A stretch of 64,000 nt of DNA from Curtobacterium sp. MCJR17_020 (GTDB lineage Bacteria > Actinomycetota > Actinomycetes > Actinomycetales > Microbacteriaceae). The translations under genes and the position numbers were made by a program. The notes under the pieces were generated by a model. The model was not told the DNA's origin and did no database searches. It worked only from the letters and a program-made list of their open reading frames with translations. Below, one piece after another: positions 24,720 through 33,246 of the stretch. The stretch is from positions 1,798,001 to 1,862,000 of the forward strand of contig NZ_CP126260.1 in NCBI RefSeq assembly GCF_003234365.2. Direction: 5' to 3'. The number at the start of each line of letters is the position of its first letter. The stretch's first letter is position 1.

Positions 24720-26144
24720 TCAGACGCCGAAGTACAGCTCGTACTCGAACGGGTGCGGGCGCTGCGCCAGCGGGAGGATCTCGTTCTCACGCTTGTAGTC
24801 GATCCAGGTCTGGATGAGGTCCTCGGTGAAGACGTTGCCCTTCGTGAGGAACTCGTGGTCCGCCTCGAGGAAGTCGAGCGCCTCGTCGAGGGAGCCGGGG
24901 ACCTGCGGGATGCCCTTGGCCTCTTCCGGGGGGAGCTCGTAGAGGTCCTTGTCGACGGGCTCGTGCGGCTCGATGCGGTTCTGGATGCCGTCGAGGCCCG
25001 CCATCAGCTGCGCGGCGAAGGCGAGGTACGGGTTGCCCGAGGCGTCCGGCGCGCGGAACTCGATGCGCTTGGCCTTCGGGTTGGTGCCCGTGATCGGGAT
25101 GCGGATCGCAGCCGAACGGTTGCCGGCTGAGTAGACCAGGTTGACCGGAGCCTCGAAGCCCTTGACCAGGCGGTGGTACGAGTTGATCGACGGGTTGGTG
25201 AAGGCGAGCAGCGCCGGAGCGTGCTTCAGCAGACCGCCGATGTACCAACGGGCCAGGTCGGACAGGCCGCCGTAGCCGTTCTCGTCGTAGAAGAGCGGCT
25301 TGCCGTCCGACCAGAGCGACTGGTGGGTGTGCATGCCCGAGCCGTTGTCGCCGAAGAGCGGCTTCGGCATGAACGTGGCGACCTTGCCCCACTGGTCCGC
25401 CGTGTTCTTGACGATGTACTTGAACTTCAGGATGTCGTCCGCGGCGTGGACCATCGTGTCGAACTTGTAGTTGATCTCCTGCTGGCCGCCGGTGCCCACC
25501 TCGTGGTGCGAGCGCTCGAGCTCGAAGCCCGCGTCGATCAGCTTGAGGGTGATGTCGTCGCGCAGGTCGGCGGTCTTGTCGACCGGCGACACAGGGAAGT
25601 AGCCGCCCTTGTACGGGGTCTTGTTGGCGAGGTTGCCGCCCTCTTCGTCACGACCGGTGTTCCAGGCGCCCTCTTCGGAGTCGACCGCGTAGAACGACTC
25701 GTTCTGGGTGACGGAGTAGCGGACGTCGTCGAAGATGTAGAACTCGGCCTCGGGGGCGAAGAACGCGGTGTCCGCGATGCCCGTCGACGCGAGGTACTTC
25801 TCGGCCTTCTTCGCCACCTGGCGCGGGTCGCGGCCGTAGATCTCGCCGTTCCGCGGGTTGTAGATGTCGAAGATCATGATGAGCGTGCGCTCGGCGCGGA
25901 ACTGGTCCACGTAGGCGGTGGTCACATCGGGGATCAGCTGCATGTCGGACTCGTGGATCGACGCGAACCCGCGGATCGAGGAGCCGTCGAAGAGCTGGCC
26001 GACCGAGAAGAAGTCCTCGTCGACGGTCGAGGCGGGGATGTTGAAGTGCTGCTGCACACCCGGCAGGTCCGTGAATCGGATGTCGAGGAACTTGACGTCG
26101 GTGTCCTTGATGAAGGCCAGGACCTCGGAGGAATCGCTGAACAT
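24720..26144 (-). CDS. glnA: Glutamine synthetase, type I (main, adenylylated form)
   Basis: This 474-aa GSI-beta enzyme forms dodecamers and is the main ammonia-assimilating enzyme. DGSSIRGF, PEAEFYIFD, NGSGMHTHQSL and NRSAAIRIP signatures are present. The regulatory loop is DLYELPPEE with Tyr402, the expected AMP acceptor for GlnE. A GGAG ribosome site lies about 12 nt before the ATG. In contrast to mycobacteria, where glnA1 and glnE are neighbours, the exopolysaccharide operon lies between them here. Confidence 0.97.
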   Translation of the reverse strand: MFSDSSEVLAFIKDTDVKFLDIRFTDLPGVQQHFNIPASTVDEDFFSVGQLFDGSSIRGFASIHESDMQLIPDVTTAYVDQFRAERTLIMIFDIYNPRNGEIYGRDPRQVAKKAEKYLASTGIADTAFFAPEAEFYIFDDVRYSVTQNESFYAVDSEEGAWNTGRDEEGGNLANKTPYKGGYFPVSPVDKTADLRDDITLKLIDAGFELERSHHEVGTGGQQEINYKFDTMVHAADDILKFKYIVKNTADQWGKVATFMPKPLFGDNGSGMHTHQSLWSDGKPLFYDENGYGGLSDLARWYIGGLLKHAPALLAFTNPSINSYHRLVKGFEAPVNLVYSAGNRSAAIRIPITGTNPKAKRIEFRAPDASGNPYLAFAAQLMAGLDGIQNRIEPHEPVDKDLYELPPEEAKGIPQVPGSLDEALDFLEADHEFLTKGNVFTEDLIQTWIDYKRENEILPLAQRPHPFEYELYFGV

Positions 26145-26286
26145 GGGGGCCGATCTCCAATGGGTTGGGTGATGTCGGAGGTACCGATCAAGGCACCTCC
26201 GACGAGGCTATTGACACGGGGTTTCCCGGACGTGACTGAATTGTTTCGGGCGTGTTACGGGCGGCCCGTCGCCTACGCTTGGGGGC

Positions 26287-26742
26287 ATGGCACGCAGCTC
26301 CTCCAGTCCGTCCACGCCCTCCGAGCACCCCGACGGCTGGCCGGGCAAGGACCTCGGTCTGCCGGAGGAAGGACCCCGCAGTGTCGGGCGGATCGGACGG
26401 CGGATCGTCGCCCTGCTCATCGACGGTGCCCTCGCCGACCTCATCGCCTACGTGACCGGGGTCTGGTCGCCGGTGAACGGTTCCGGGGACATCGCGCACT
26501 CGTGGGTGCAGCTGGCGATCTTCGCCGCGCTCCAGGTGCTCTTCATCTGCCTGCTGTCCGGCTCGTTCGGGCACATCTGCGTCGGGCTGCGCGTCGTGCC
26601 GATGCGCGGGGGGTACGTGGGGGTGTGGCGTCCGGTCGTCCGGACCGTCCTGCTCTGCCTGGTGGTGCCGGCGCTCATCATCGACCGGGACAGCCGCGGC
26701 GCGCACGACCGCATCGCCGGCACGGTGCTCGTCCGCCGCTGA
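26287..26742 (+). CDS. RDD-family membrane protein
   Basis: The 151-aa protein has three hydrophobic segments. The RDD family motif lies in GRRIVALLIDGALADLIAY (about residues 37-55), and DRDSRGAHDRIAGTVLV near the C-terminus gives the conserved Arg-Asp. It is an inner-membrane protein of unknown transport or assembly role. It is divergent from glnA, as in many actinobacteria. ATG at 26287 follows TACGCT (26274-26279) by 7 nt, so it is probably leaderless. Confidence 0.9.
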   Translation: MARSSSSPSTPSEHPDGWPGKDLGLPEEGPRSVGRIGRRIVALLIDGALADLIAYVTGVWSPVNGSGDIAHSWVQLAIFAALQVLFICLLSGSFGHICVGLRVVPMRGGYVGVWRPVVRTVLLCLVVPALIIDRDSRGAHDRIAGTVLVRR

Positions 26743-26758
26743 CCACCGGCCGCACCGC

Positions 26759-26802
26759 ACGCAGAACGCCCCCGACCTGGCACGGTCGGGGGCGTTCTGC
26801 GT
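26759..26802. terminator. 19-bp perfect hairpin between RDD and DUF4191 genes
   Basis: ACGCAGAACGCCCCCGACC (26759-26777) pairs with 26784-26802 around TGGCAC. It lies between convergent genes and can terminate both. Confidence 0.88.
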
Positions 26803-26819
26803 GGTGGTTCGGGGACGGG

Positions 26820-27533
26820 TCAGCGCGGACGTCCGGCACGGGCACGCATCGGGTCCATGCCCTTCGGGATCGCAGCGGCGGGACTCTGCGTGAGCGAGTC
26901 GAGGCGGTTCGCGACGGCCAGGACCTCGTTGCGGTTGAGCGACTTCTTGAACTTGTTCATGGCACGGGGGAGCTTGTGCAGGGTGAGGGTGTCGTCGCCG
27001 TCTCCGACGCTGACCACGTGGACCGCGACGTTCGGGACGATGCGCTGCACCTTGCGACGCTCTTCGTCGACCTGACGCTTCAGGTTGCCGCGCTGGCCCT
27101 CGGTGATGAGGACGACGCCGGGACGCCCCACCGCGCGGTAGACCGCGGACTGCGAGCGACCGTGCACGGCGACGGGCATCTCGCTGGAGCGCCACTGCCG
27201 ACGCAGCGAGTTGGAGAGCACCGCACCGACGGCGCCGGGCTGGCCCTCGATCTGCGAGTACGCCGCCCGCTCGGCCAGCCGGCCGAGCACGATGAGGAAG
27301 AGCAGCACGCCCATCAGGACACCGGCGACGATCCACAGGATCATCGCGAGCCAGTTCTGGCCCGGGAGCACCAGCGCCAGCACGATGCCGAGGACGACGG
27401 GGCCGACGAATGCGAGGGCGAACCACCAGACGGACGACGGGTCGGCCCGTCGGGTCATCTGGAAGACCTGGAACATCTGCTTGAGACGCCCCGGCTCCTT
27501 CGCCTTCGTGTCTGTGGAAGTGCTGCGTGCCAT
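26820..27533 (-). CDS. DUF4191 membrane protein
   Basis: The 237-aa protein has a basic N-terminus and two adjacent transmembrane helices (about residues 38-85). A cytoplasmic domain follows, with PGVVLITEGQRGNLKRQVDEERRKVQRI-type conserved basic residues. It belongs to the actinobacterial DUF4191 family (M. tuberculosis Rv2219 type), whose function is unknown. ATG at 27533 is 6 nt after TATCCT (27545-27540, minus strand), hence leaderless. Its usual neighbours are lipA/lipB, which are not here. Confidence 0.88.
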   Translation of the reverse strand: MARSTSTDTKAKEPGRLKQMFQVFQMTRRADPSSVWWFALAFVGPVVLGIVLALVLPGQNWLAMILWIVAGVLMGVLLFLIVLGRLAERAAYSQIEGQPGAVGAVLSNSLRRQWRSSEMPVAVHGRSQSAVYRAVGRPGVVLITEGQRGNLKRQVDEERRKVQRIVPNVAVHVVSVGDGDDTLTLHKLPRAMNKFKKSLNRNEVLAVANRLDSLTQSPAAAIPKGMDPMRARAGRPR

Positions 27534-27661
27534 GCTGACAGGATACGGCCTCCGCGGTCCGGGGGAGACCGCAGTCGGTCCGGCTGTGCGCGAACACGCG
27601 TTGTCCACAGACCGGGCAGGACGGACAGGAGCCCCGACCCGCCTCCGCCACGCTCGTCACC

Positions 27662-28492
27662 ATGGACACGAGCACCGACCAGAGCGTCGACGACGCCCGC
27701 AGCGACCGGTGGGTCGCGCCGGCCGACGACGCTGCCGTGGCGTCCTGGATCGCGGACCGGTGCGCCACCGGACACCGGCACCTGGTGCCCGTCGAGGCGG
27801 TGGGCCGGACCGGGGCCGGCGGGCTCGTGACCCTGCTCGACCGCCCACGCGGGACGTCGCTCCCGGTGGCGCTGGACCGCCTCGGCACCCCGACGACCGG
27901 GGTCGCGGTCACCCTCTGCGTACCGCTGCTCGAGCTCCTCGTCGCGGCCGTGGACGGCGCGGTGCGGCTCGGCGTCGCCGGGATCGACGACGTCCTGGTG
28001 GACGACGCCGGTGCCGTGGTGCTGTGCGACCACCCGGCGGGCACCGTCCGCGACGGCACGGAGCTGCCCGGCGACGATGCTGCACGGGTCCTCGTGCTCG
28101 CTGCCAGAGTCGTCTGGGACCGTGTCGACCCGCGCGATCCGAGCCGCGACGAGGTGGACGCTGCGCTCCTCGCGGCCCTCGACGGCGACCGCAGCACGGT
28201 GTGCGCGGCGCTCGACGCGGTCCGGGCTGCGGCGCCTCCACGGCCGTTCCGGTGGGCCCCGCCGCCGGCCGACCTGGTGTTCGTCGAGGCAGACCCGTTG
28301 CTCGACACCACGGGCCCAGCGGCTCGGCTGCGCGAGGTCGTCGAGCTCGGCATCCCGCTCGGTGCTGGTCGGCGGTTGCCGCTCCGCCGCGCCGTGGTCG
28401 GTGTCGTCGTCGCGATCGGCACGGTCGTCGCCGCGGTGTCCGTGCTCGGTGCCGGACCGGGAGCCGGAGCCGGTGCGGGTGGTGGTGGGTGA
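27662..28492 (+). CDS. Putative membrane-anchored pseudokinase
   Basis: The 276-aa protein is not firmly recognised. Residues about 40-150 read like a worn Ser/Thr kinase domain. LVTLLDRPRGTSLPVAL resembles the hinge/alpha-D region and VPLLELLVAAVDGAV resembles alpha-E. GVAGIDDVLVDDAGAVVLCDHP resembles the catalytic-loop and DFG segments, with the HRD Asp and the DFG both lost. A single transmembrane helix (about 241-262) precedes a Gly/Ala-rich C-terminus. A weak -10 (CACGCT, 27649-27654) is 7 nt before the ATG. It would be a scaffold or sensor rather than an active kinase; this is inference from pattern only. Confidence 0.55.
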   Translation: MDTSTDQSVDDARSDRWVAPADDAAVASWIADRCATGHRHLVPVEAVGRTGAGGLVTLLDRPRGTSLPVALDRLGTPTTGVAVTLCVPLLELLVAAVDGAVRLGVAGIDDVLVDDAGAVVLCDHPAGTVRDGTELPGDDAARVLVLAARVVWDRVDPRDPSRDEVDAALLAALDGDRSTVCAALDAVRAAAPPRPFRWAPPPADLVFVEADPLLDTTGPAARLREVVELGIPLGAGRRLPLRRAVVGVVVAIGTVVAAVSVLGAGPGAGAGAGGGG

Positions 28493-28528
28493 CGCCCCGG
28501 ACGCCGACGAACCGGAGCGGGAACGGGA

Positions 28529-28565
28529 ACGGCCCCGGCTCCCCACGAGGGGGAACCGGGGCCGT
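28529..28565. terminator. 16-bp hairpin 3' of sucB
   Basis: ACGGCCCCGGCTCCCC (28529-28544) pairs with 28550-28565 with one G-T-type mismatch. It lies about 18 nt beyond the sucB stop and between convergent genes. Confidence 0.8.
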
Positions 28566-28582
28566 CGGCCGTGGTACTGGGG

Positions 28583-30082
28583 TCAGTAGCCGAGGTTGGG
28601 GGCGAAGTTGCCCTCTTCCAGGCGGTTCTTGACCGCGACCAGGTAGCGCGAGGCGTCCGCACCGTCGATGATCCGGTGGTCGTACGACAGCGCGAGGTAG
28701 ACGAACGAACGGATCGCGATCGCTTCCTGGCCGTCGACCTTCACGACCGCGGGACGCTTCGTGACGATGCCGGTACCGAGGATCGCCGACTGCGGCAGGA
28801 ACACCACGGGGGTGTCGAACAGCGCGCCACGCGAACCGGTGTTCGTCAGCGTGAACGTGCCGCCGGCGAGCTCGTCGGGCTTGAGCTGGTTGTTCCGGGT
28901 GCGCTCCGCCAGGTCCGCGATGGACTTCGAGAACTGCGCCAGGTCGAGCGAGGCTGCGTCCTTGATGACCGGGGTCAGCAGGCCACGCTCGGTGTCCACC
29001 GCGATGGAGACGTTCTCGGACTCCGGGTAGACGATCTCGTCGCCTTCCACGGTCGAGTTGATCTTCGGGTGGGCCTTGAGAGCCTCGGACGCTGCCAGGG
29101 CGAAGAACGGCATGAAGGAGAGCTTCGAACCGGTCTTCTCGAGGAACTCCGCCTTGTGGGCGTCGCGGAACTGCGCCACCTTCGTGACGTCGACCTCGAC
29201 GACGCTCGTGAGCTGTGCGGTCGAGGTCATCGACTGCACGGCGCGCTCGGCCACGACCTTGCGCAGGCGGGTCATCTTCTCGCGGGTGCCGCGCAGCGGC
29301 GAGACCTCGGCGACGAACGGACCGGACGCGGCGGCAGGTGCAGCTGCACCACCGGCGGCCGGGGCCTTCGCGACGGCCGCGAGCACGTCTTCCTTCCGGA
29401 TGCGACCGCCGACACCGGAACCGGTGACGGTGGACAGGTCGACACCCTGCTCGTTGGCGAGCTTGCGGACGAGCGGCGTGACGTAGCCGGAGGCTGCGCC
29501 GTCCTGCGTCGGGTTCGGCACCGCAGCGGCGGTGGTTGCGCTCGGCGCGGCCGGTGCGGGTGCGGCAGCGGCCGGCGCCGGGACGGCGGCCGGGGGTGCG
29601 GCGGCGGGCGGCGGGACCGGAGCGGCCTGCGGGACCGGGGCGGCCGCGGGCGGTGCCGACGGCGCCTGCGGGGCTGCGGGCTGCGTCTGTCCGGCGGGGG
29701 CCGGCTCGGGCTCGGTGGGCTCCGGGGCGGGGGTCTCGGACTCCTGCTCGGTGCTCGGCTCGGCCTCGGGGGCCTCTGCCTCGGCAGCGGCTTCGTTCGA
29801 GGACTCGTCGGACGAACCGGAGTCGGACGAACCGGAGTCGGACGAGCCGTCGCCGATCTTCACCAGCGCGGTGCCGACCTCGACGGTCTCGTCCTCCTGC
29901 ACGAGGATCTCCTCGATGACGCCGGCGACTGGCGACGGGATCTCGGTGTCGACCTTGTCGGTCGAGACCTCGAGCAGCGGCTCGTCGACCTCGACCCGGT
30001 CACCGACGTTCTTCAGCCATCGGGTCACCGTGCCCTCGGTGACGCTCTCGCCGAGCGCCGGGAGGCTGACGGATTCGCTCAT
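28583..30082 (-). CDS. sucB: Dihydrolipoamide acyltransferase (E2) of 2-oxo acid dehydrogenase complexes
   Basis: This 499-aa E2 subunit has one lipoyl domain, with the lipoylated Lys in STDKVDTEIPSP (about residue 43). A very long Ala/Pro/Glu-rich linker (about 85-200) leads to the E3-binding segment TPLVRKLANEQGVDLSTVTG and the acyltransferase domain, with SYDHRIIDGAD near the C-terminus (catalytic His and Asp). Family members in actinobacteria serve both pyruvate and 2-oxoglutarate dehydrogenases. GAGGAG is the ribosome site. It lies 73 bp downstream of lpd on the same strand, so E2 and E3 are probably co-expressed. Confidence 0.94.
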   Translation of the reverse strand: MSESVSLPALGESVTEGTVTRWLKNVGDRVEVDEPLLEVSTDKVDTEIPSPVAGVIEEILVQEDETVEVGTALVKIGDGSSDSGSSDSGSSDESSNEAAAEAEAPEAEPSTEQESETPAPEPTEPEPAPAGQTQPAAPQAPSAPPAAAPVPQAAPVPPPAAAPPAAVPAPAAAAPAPAAPSATTAAAVPNPTQDGAASGYVTPLVRKLANEQGVDLSTVTGSGVGGRIRKEDVLAAVAKAPAAGGAAAPAAASGPFVAEVSPLRGTREKMTRLRKVVAERAVQSMTSTAQLTSVVEVDVTKVAQFRDAHKAEFLEKTGSKLSFMPFFALAASEALKAHPKINSTVEGDEIVYPESENVSIAVDTERGLLTPVIKDAASLDLAQFSKSIADLAERTRNNQLKPDELAGGTFTLTNTGSRGALFDTPVVFLPQSAILGTGIVTKRPAVVKVDGQEAIAIRSFVYLALSYDHRIIDGADASRYLVAVKNRLEEGNFAPNLGY

Positions 30083-30155
30083 CGGGTGGACTCCTCTTCG
30101 CGGGGGGTTGCAGTTGTTGTTGATGTCATTGTCACAGGGCGCGGACTCGTGCGGG

Positions 30156-31529
30156 TCACAGCGCGTGCAGCGGCTTGCCCGCGAGGTGCATGAACGCCTC
30201 GCCCAGGGCCTCGTTCTGCGTCGGGTGCGCGTGCACGAGCGGAGCGATGTCCTCCGGGTACGCCTCCCAGTTCACGGCGAGCTGCGCTTCACCGATGAGC
30301 TCACCGACGCGGGCGCCGATCATGCTCACGCCGACCACGGGGCCGTCGACGACGCGGACGACCTTGACCGAACCGGACGTGCCGATGATGTGGCTCTTGC
30401 CGTTGCCGGCCAGGTTGTACTCGTACGAGTCCACCTTGTCGGCGCCGTACTCGGCCTCGGCCTTGGCCTGCGAGAGGCCGACGGAGGCGACCTCGGGGTC
30501 GGAGTACGTGATCTTCGGGATGTTCTTGTCCTCGATGACCACCGGGTTCAGGCCGGCGATCTCCTCGGCGACGAAGATGCCCTGCTGGAAGCCGCGGTGT
30601 GCGAGCTGCAGCCCGGGGACGATGTCGCCGACTGCGTAGACGTTCGGCAGGTTGGTGGCGAGGCGCTCGTTCGTGGTGACGAAGCCGCGGTCCATGGCGA
30701 CGCCGACCTCGTCGAAGCCGACGTTCTGCGTGACCGGGCCACGACCGACGGCGACCAGCAGGACGTCGCCGTCGAAGGTCTTGCCGTCCTCGAGCGTCAC
30801 GACGACGCCGTTCTCGTGCTGCTCGACGCCCTGGAACCGGACACCGAGCGAGAACTCGATGCCGCGCTTGCGGAAGGCGCGCTCGAGCTGCTTCGACATG
30901 GACTCGTCCTCGGCCGGGACGAGGTGGGGGAGCGCCTCGACGATCGTGACCTCGGCACCGAAGGACTTCCAGACGCTGGCGAACTCGACGCCGATGACGC
31001 CGCCGCCCAGGATGACGACCTTGTTCGGCACGTAGTCCATGCGCAGTGCGGTCTCGGAGGTGATGACTCGGCCGCCGATCTCGAGCCCGGGCAGGGACTT
31101 CGAGTAGGAGCCGGTCGCGAGCACGACGTTCTTGCCGACGATGTTCTGGTCGCCGACCTGCACGGTGTTCTGCGAGGTGAGTCGACCCCAACCCTCGACG
31201 ACGGTGATGCCGCGAGCCTTGATGAGGCCCTGCAGGCCCTTGTACTTCGAGGTGATGACGCCCTGCTGGTACTCGATGACCTTCGGGACCTCGACACCAG
31301 CGAACTCCGCGATCACGCCGTACTTCTCGGCGTCGCGCGTCGCGTCGGCGACCTCGGCCGCGTGCAGCAGCGCCTTGGTGGGGATGCAGCCACGGTGCAG
31401 GCACGTCCCTCCGAGCTTGTCGCCCTCGATGAGCGCGACGCTCATGCCGAGTTCGGCGGCCCGGAGCGCAGCGGCGTAGCCACCGCTCCCGCCACCGAGG
31501 ACCACGACGTCGTAAGTCTGTTCCGTCAC
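30156..31529 (-). CDS. lpdA: Dihydrolipoyl dehydrogenase (E3)
   Basis: The 457-aa FAD/NAD flavoprotein reoxidises dihydrolipoamide for 2-oxo acid dehydrogenases. The FAD motif is GGGSGGYAAALRA (about residues 10-22), the redox pair is in GGTCLHRGCIPTKA, the NAD motif is GGGVIGVEFA, and the C-terminal His-Glu pair is in HAHPTQNEALGEA. I choose GTG at 31529, with GGGAG about 9 nt upstream, over a TTG at 31538 that has no spacing for a ribosome site. It lies directly upstream of sucB. Confidence 0.95.
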   Translation of the reverse strand: MTEQTYDVVVLGGGSGGYAAALRAAELGMSVALIEGDKLGGTCLHRGCIPTKALLHAAEVADATRDAEKYGVIAEFAGVEVPKVIEYQQGVITSKYKGLQGLIKARGITVVEGWGRLTSQNTVQVGDQNIVGKNVVLATGSYSKSLPGLEIGGRVITSETALRMDYVPNKVVILGGGVIGVEFASVWKSFGAEVTIVEALPHLVPAEDESMSKQLERAFRKRGIEFSLGVRFQGVEQHENGVVVTLEDGKTFDGDVLLVAVGRGPVTQNVGFDEVGVAMDRGFVTTNERLATNLPNVYAVGDIVPGLQLAHRGFQQGIFVAEEIAGLNPVVIEDKNIPKITYSDPEVASVGLSQAKAEAEYGADKVDSYEYNLAGNGKSHIIGTSGSVKVVRVVDGPVVGVSMIGARVGELIGEAQLAVNWEAYPEDIAPLVHAHPTQNEALGEAFMHLAGKPLHAL

Positions 31530-31634
31530 CTGGTGCAACTCCCTCGTGCGTGTCGGGCCGATCGGGCCCTACGTGGACACCGCGGGGGCGGCGTCCGACG
31601 GTCGGACCGCGTGGTTCCGGTCCCGTCCCGTGCA

Positions 31635-31675
31635 GTACCGGTGGGAGGCGCGTCGATGCCCCGTCCCACCGGTAC
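31635..31675. terminator. 12-bp perfect inverted repeat 3' of pepA
   Basis: GTACCGGTGGGA (31635-31646) pairs with 31664-31675. It lies 8 nt beyond the pepA stop on the minus strand, so it is a likely terminator between pepA and lpd. Its loop holds a GGAGGCGCG core reminiscent of family A. Confidence 0.65.
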
Positions 31676-31683
31676 CAAACCTA

Positions 31684-33162
31684 CTACTCGGACTGGAGGT
31701 CTTCTGCGAGCGCGATGAGCGTGCGGACCATCACACCCGTCGCGCCCTTGCCGAGCCACCCGTAGCCGCCGCCCTTGTGCTCGGACGGACCGGCGATGTC
31801 GAGGTGCGCCCACGGGATGCCCTCGCCGACGAAGCGCTCCAGGAACTTGCCGGCGAGCAGCATGCCGCCGGCCGGGTTGCCGACCGTGGCGTTGACCATG
31901 TCGGCGACGTCGCTGGCGAGCCGGGCGTCGAGTTCCTCGGGCAGGGGCATCGGCCAGATCGGCTCCGACACGCCCTCGGCCACGGCGCGGACCTTCGCGA
32001 CGAGGTCGTCGCTGCCCATCAGGCCGGTGGTGCGGTCGCCGAGCGCGACGACCTGCGCGCCGGTCAGGGTCGCGACGTCGACGATCGCGTCGGGCTGCTC
32101 GAGCGAGGCGGCGGCCATGCCGTCGCCGAGCACGAGGCGGCCCTCGGCGTCGGTGTTCGTGACCTCGACGGTCTTGCCGTTCTTGAGCGTGAGGACGTCA
32201 CCCGGGCGGGTCGCCGTGCCCGACGGCATGTTCTCGGCGAGTGCGAGCCAGGCGGTGACGCGCACGTCGAGGCCCAGGCGTGCGGCGGCGACGGTTGCGG
32301 CGAGCACGGTGGCGGCGCCGGTCATGTCGGTCTTCATGCCGAGCATCGACGCCGCCGGCTTGAGCGAGAGCCCGCCCGAGTCGAACGTGATGCCCTTGCC
32401 GACGAGGGCGAGGTGCTTCGTGGCGGACTCCGGTGCGTAGCGGACGACGACCAGGCGCGGGGGACGTGCCGAACCACGGCCGACCCCCAGGATGCCGCCG
32501 AAGCCCTGCTCCTCGAGTGCCTGCTCGTCGAGGACCTCGACGGTGAGCGGGAGGTCCGAGGCGAGCCCGGCCGCCACGTCGGCGACGTCCTGTGGTCCCA
32601 GGTCGCCGGCCGCGGTGTTCACGAGGTCGCGGACGAGCGACGCGGCGTCGGCCACGATCGCGGGACGGACCGCGGCGTCCGCCGCGGCGGACGGTGCGAG
32701 GACCGTCACGCGCTGGTCGCCACGCGTCGGCCCGGTCGTGCCGGCACCCTTGTGCCGCGTGAAGGCGTAGGCGCCGAGCGCGGCGCCTTCGAGCGCTGCC
32801 TCGGCGAGGGCGTCGGTGTCGGTCGGCAGCGCGAGGGCGATCGACGCGGCGTGCGGCAGCTGGCGGACGGCGCTGCCGGCGGCCGAACGGTACGCGGCGG
32901 CGTCGGTGCCGGAGCCGAGCCCGATGAGCGCGATGCTCGCGGCGTCGACGCCGACGGCCGGGATGCGCACGAGCTGGTCCTTGGCGCCCGTCGCGCCGAT
33001 CGCCGCGAGGTCGAGGTCGTCGAGCGCCGAGAACGGTGTCGTGGCCGGCTGCGCGATCGTCGCGGGGGCACCGTCGGCACCGGGCCGGACGCCGACCACG
33101 AGGACGTCGGCGGAGATCGAGGAGGGGGCGGAGGAGTCGGTGGAGAGCGTCGGTCGGACCAT
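31684..33162 (-). CDS. pepA: Leucyl aminopeptidase, M17 family
   Basis: The 492-aa cytosolic metallopeptidase releases N-terminal amino acids. Two-metal site motifs are intact: GKGITFDSGGLSLKP (Lys and Asp ligands), KTDMTGAATVL and NTDAEGRLVLGDG with the catalytic Arg. Length is typical. ATG at 33162 is 6 nt after TAGGGT (33174-33169, minus strand), so probably leaderless. It is divergent from the PAC2 gene, with only 84 bp between the starts. Confidence 0.95.
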   Translation of the reverse strand: MVRPTLSTDSSAPSSISADVLVVGVRPGADGAPATIAQPATTPFSALDDLDLAAIGATGAKDQLVRIPAVGVDAASIALIGLGSGTDAAAYRSAAGSAVRQLPHAASIALALPTDTDALAEAALEGAALGAYAFTRHKGAGTTGPTRGDQRVTVLAPSAAADAAVRPAIVADAASLVRDLVNTAAGDLGPQDVADVAAGLASDLPLTVEVLDEQALEEQGFGGILGVGRGSARPPRLVVVRYAPESATKHLALVGKGITFDSGGLSLKPAASMLGMKTDMTGAATVLAATVAAARLGLDVRVTAWLALAENMPSGTATRPGDVLTLKNGKTVEVTNTDAEGRLVLGDGMAAASLEQPDAIVDVATLTGAQVVALGDRTTGLMGSDDLVAKVRAVAEGVSEPIWPMPLPEELDARLASDVADMVNATVGNPAGGMLLAGKFLERFVGEGIPWAHLDIAGPSEHKGGGYGWLGKGATGVMVRTLIALAEDLQSE

Positions 33163-33246
33163 GCTCCAACCCTATCCACGCACTGTTCGCTGTCGGCGTG
33201 GTCGTCCCGCGCGGGGACGTCGGTGGCCCCGCCTAGCATGGGGACG

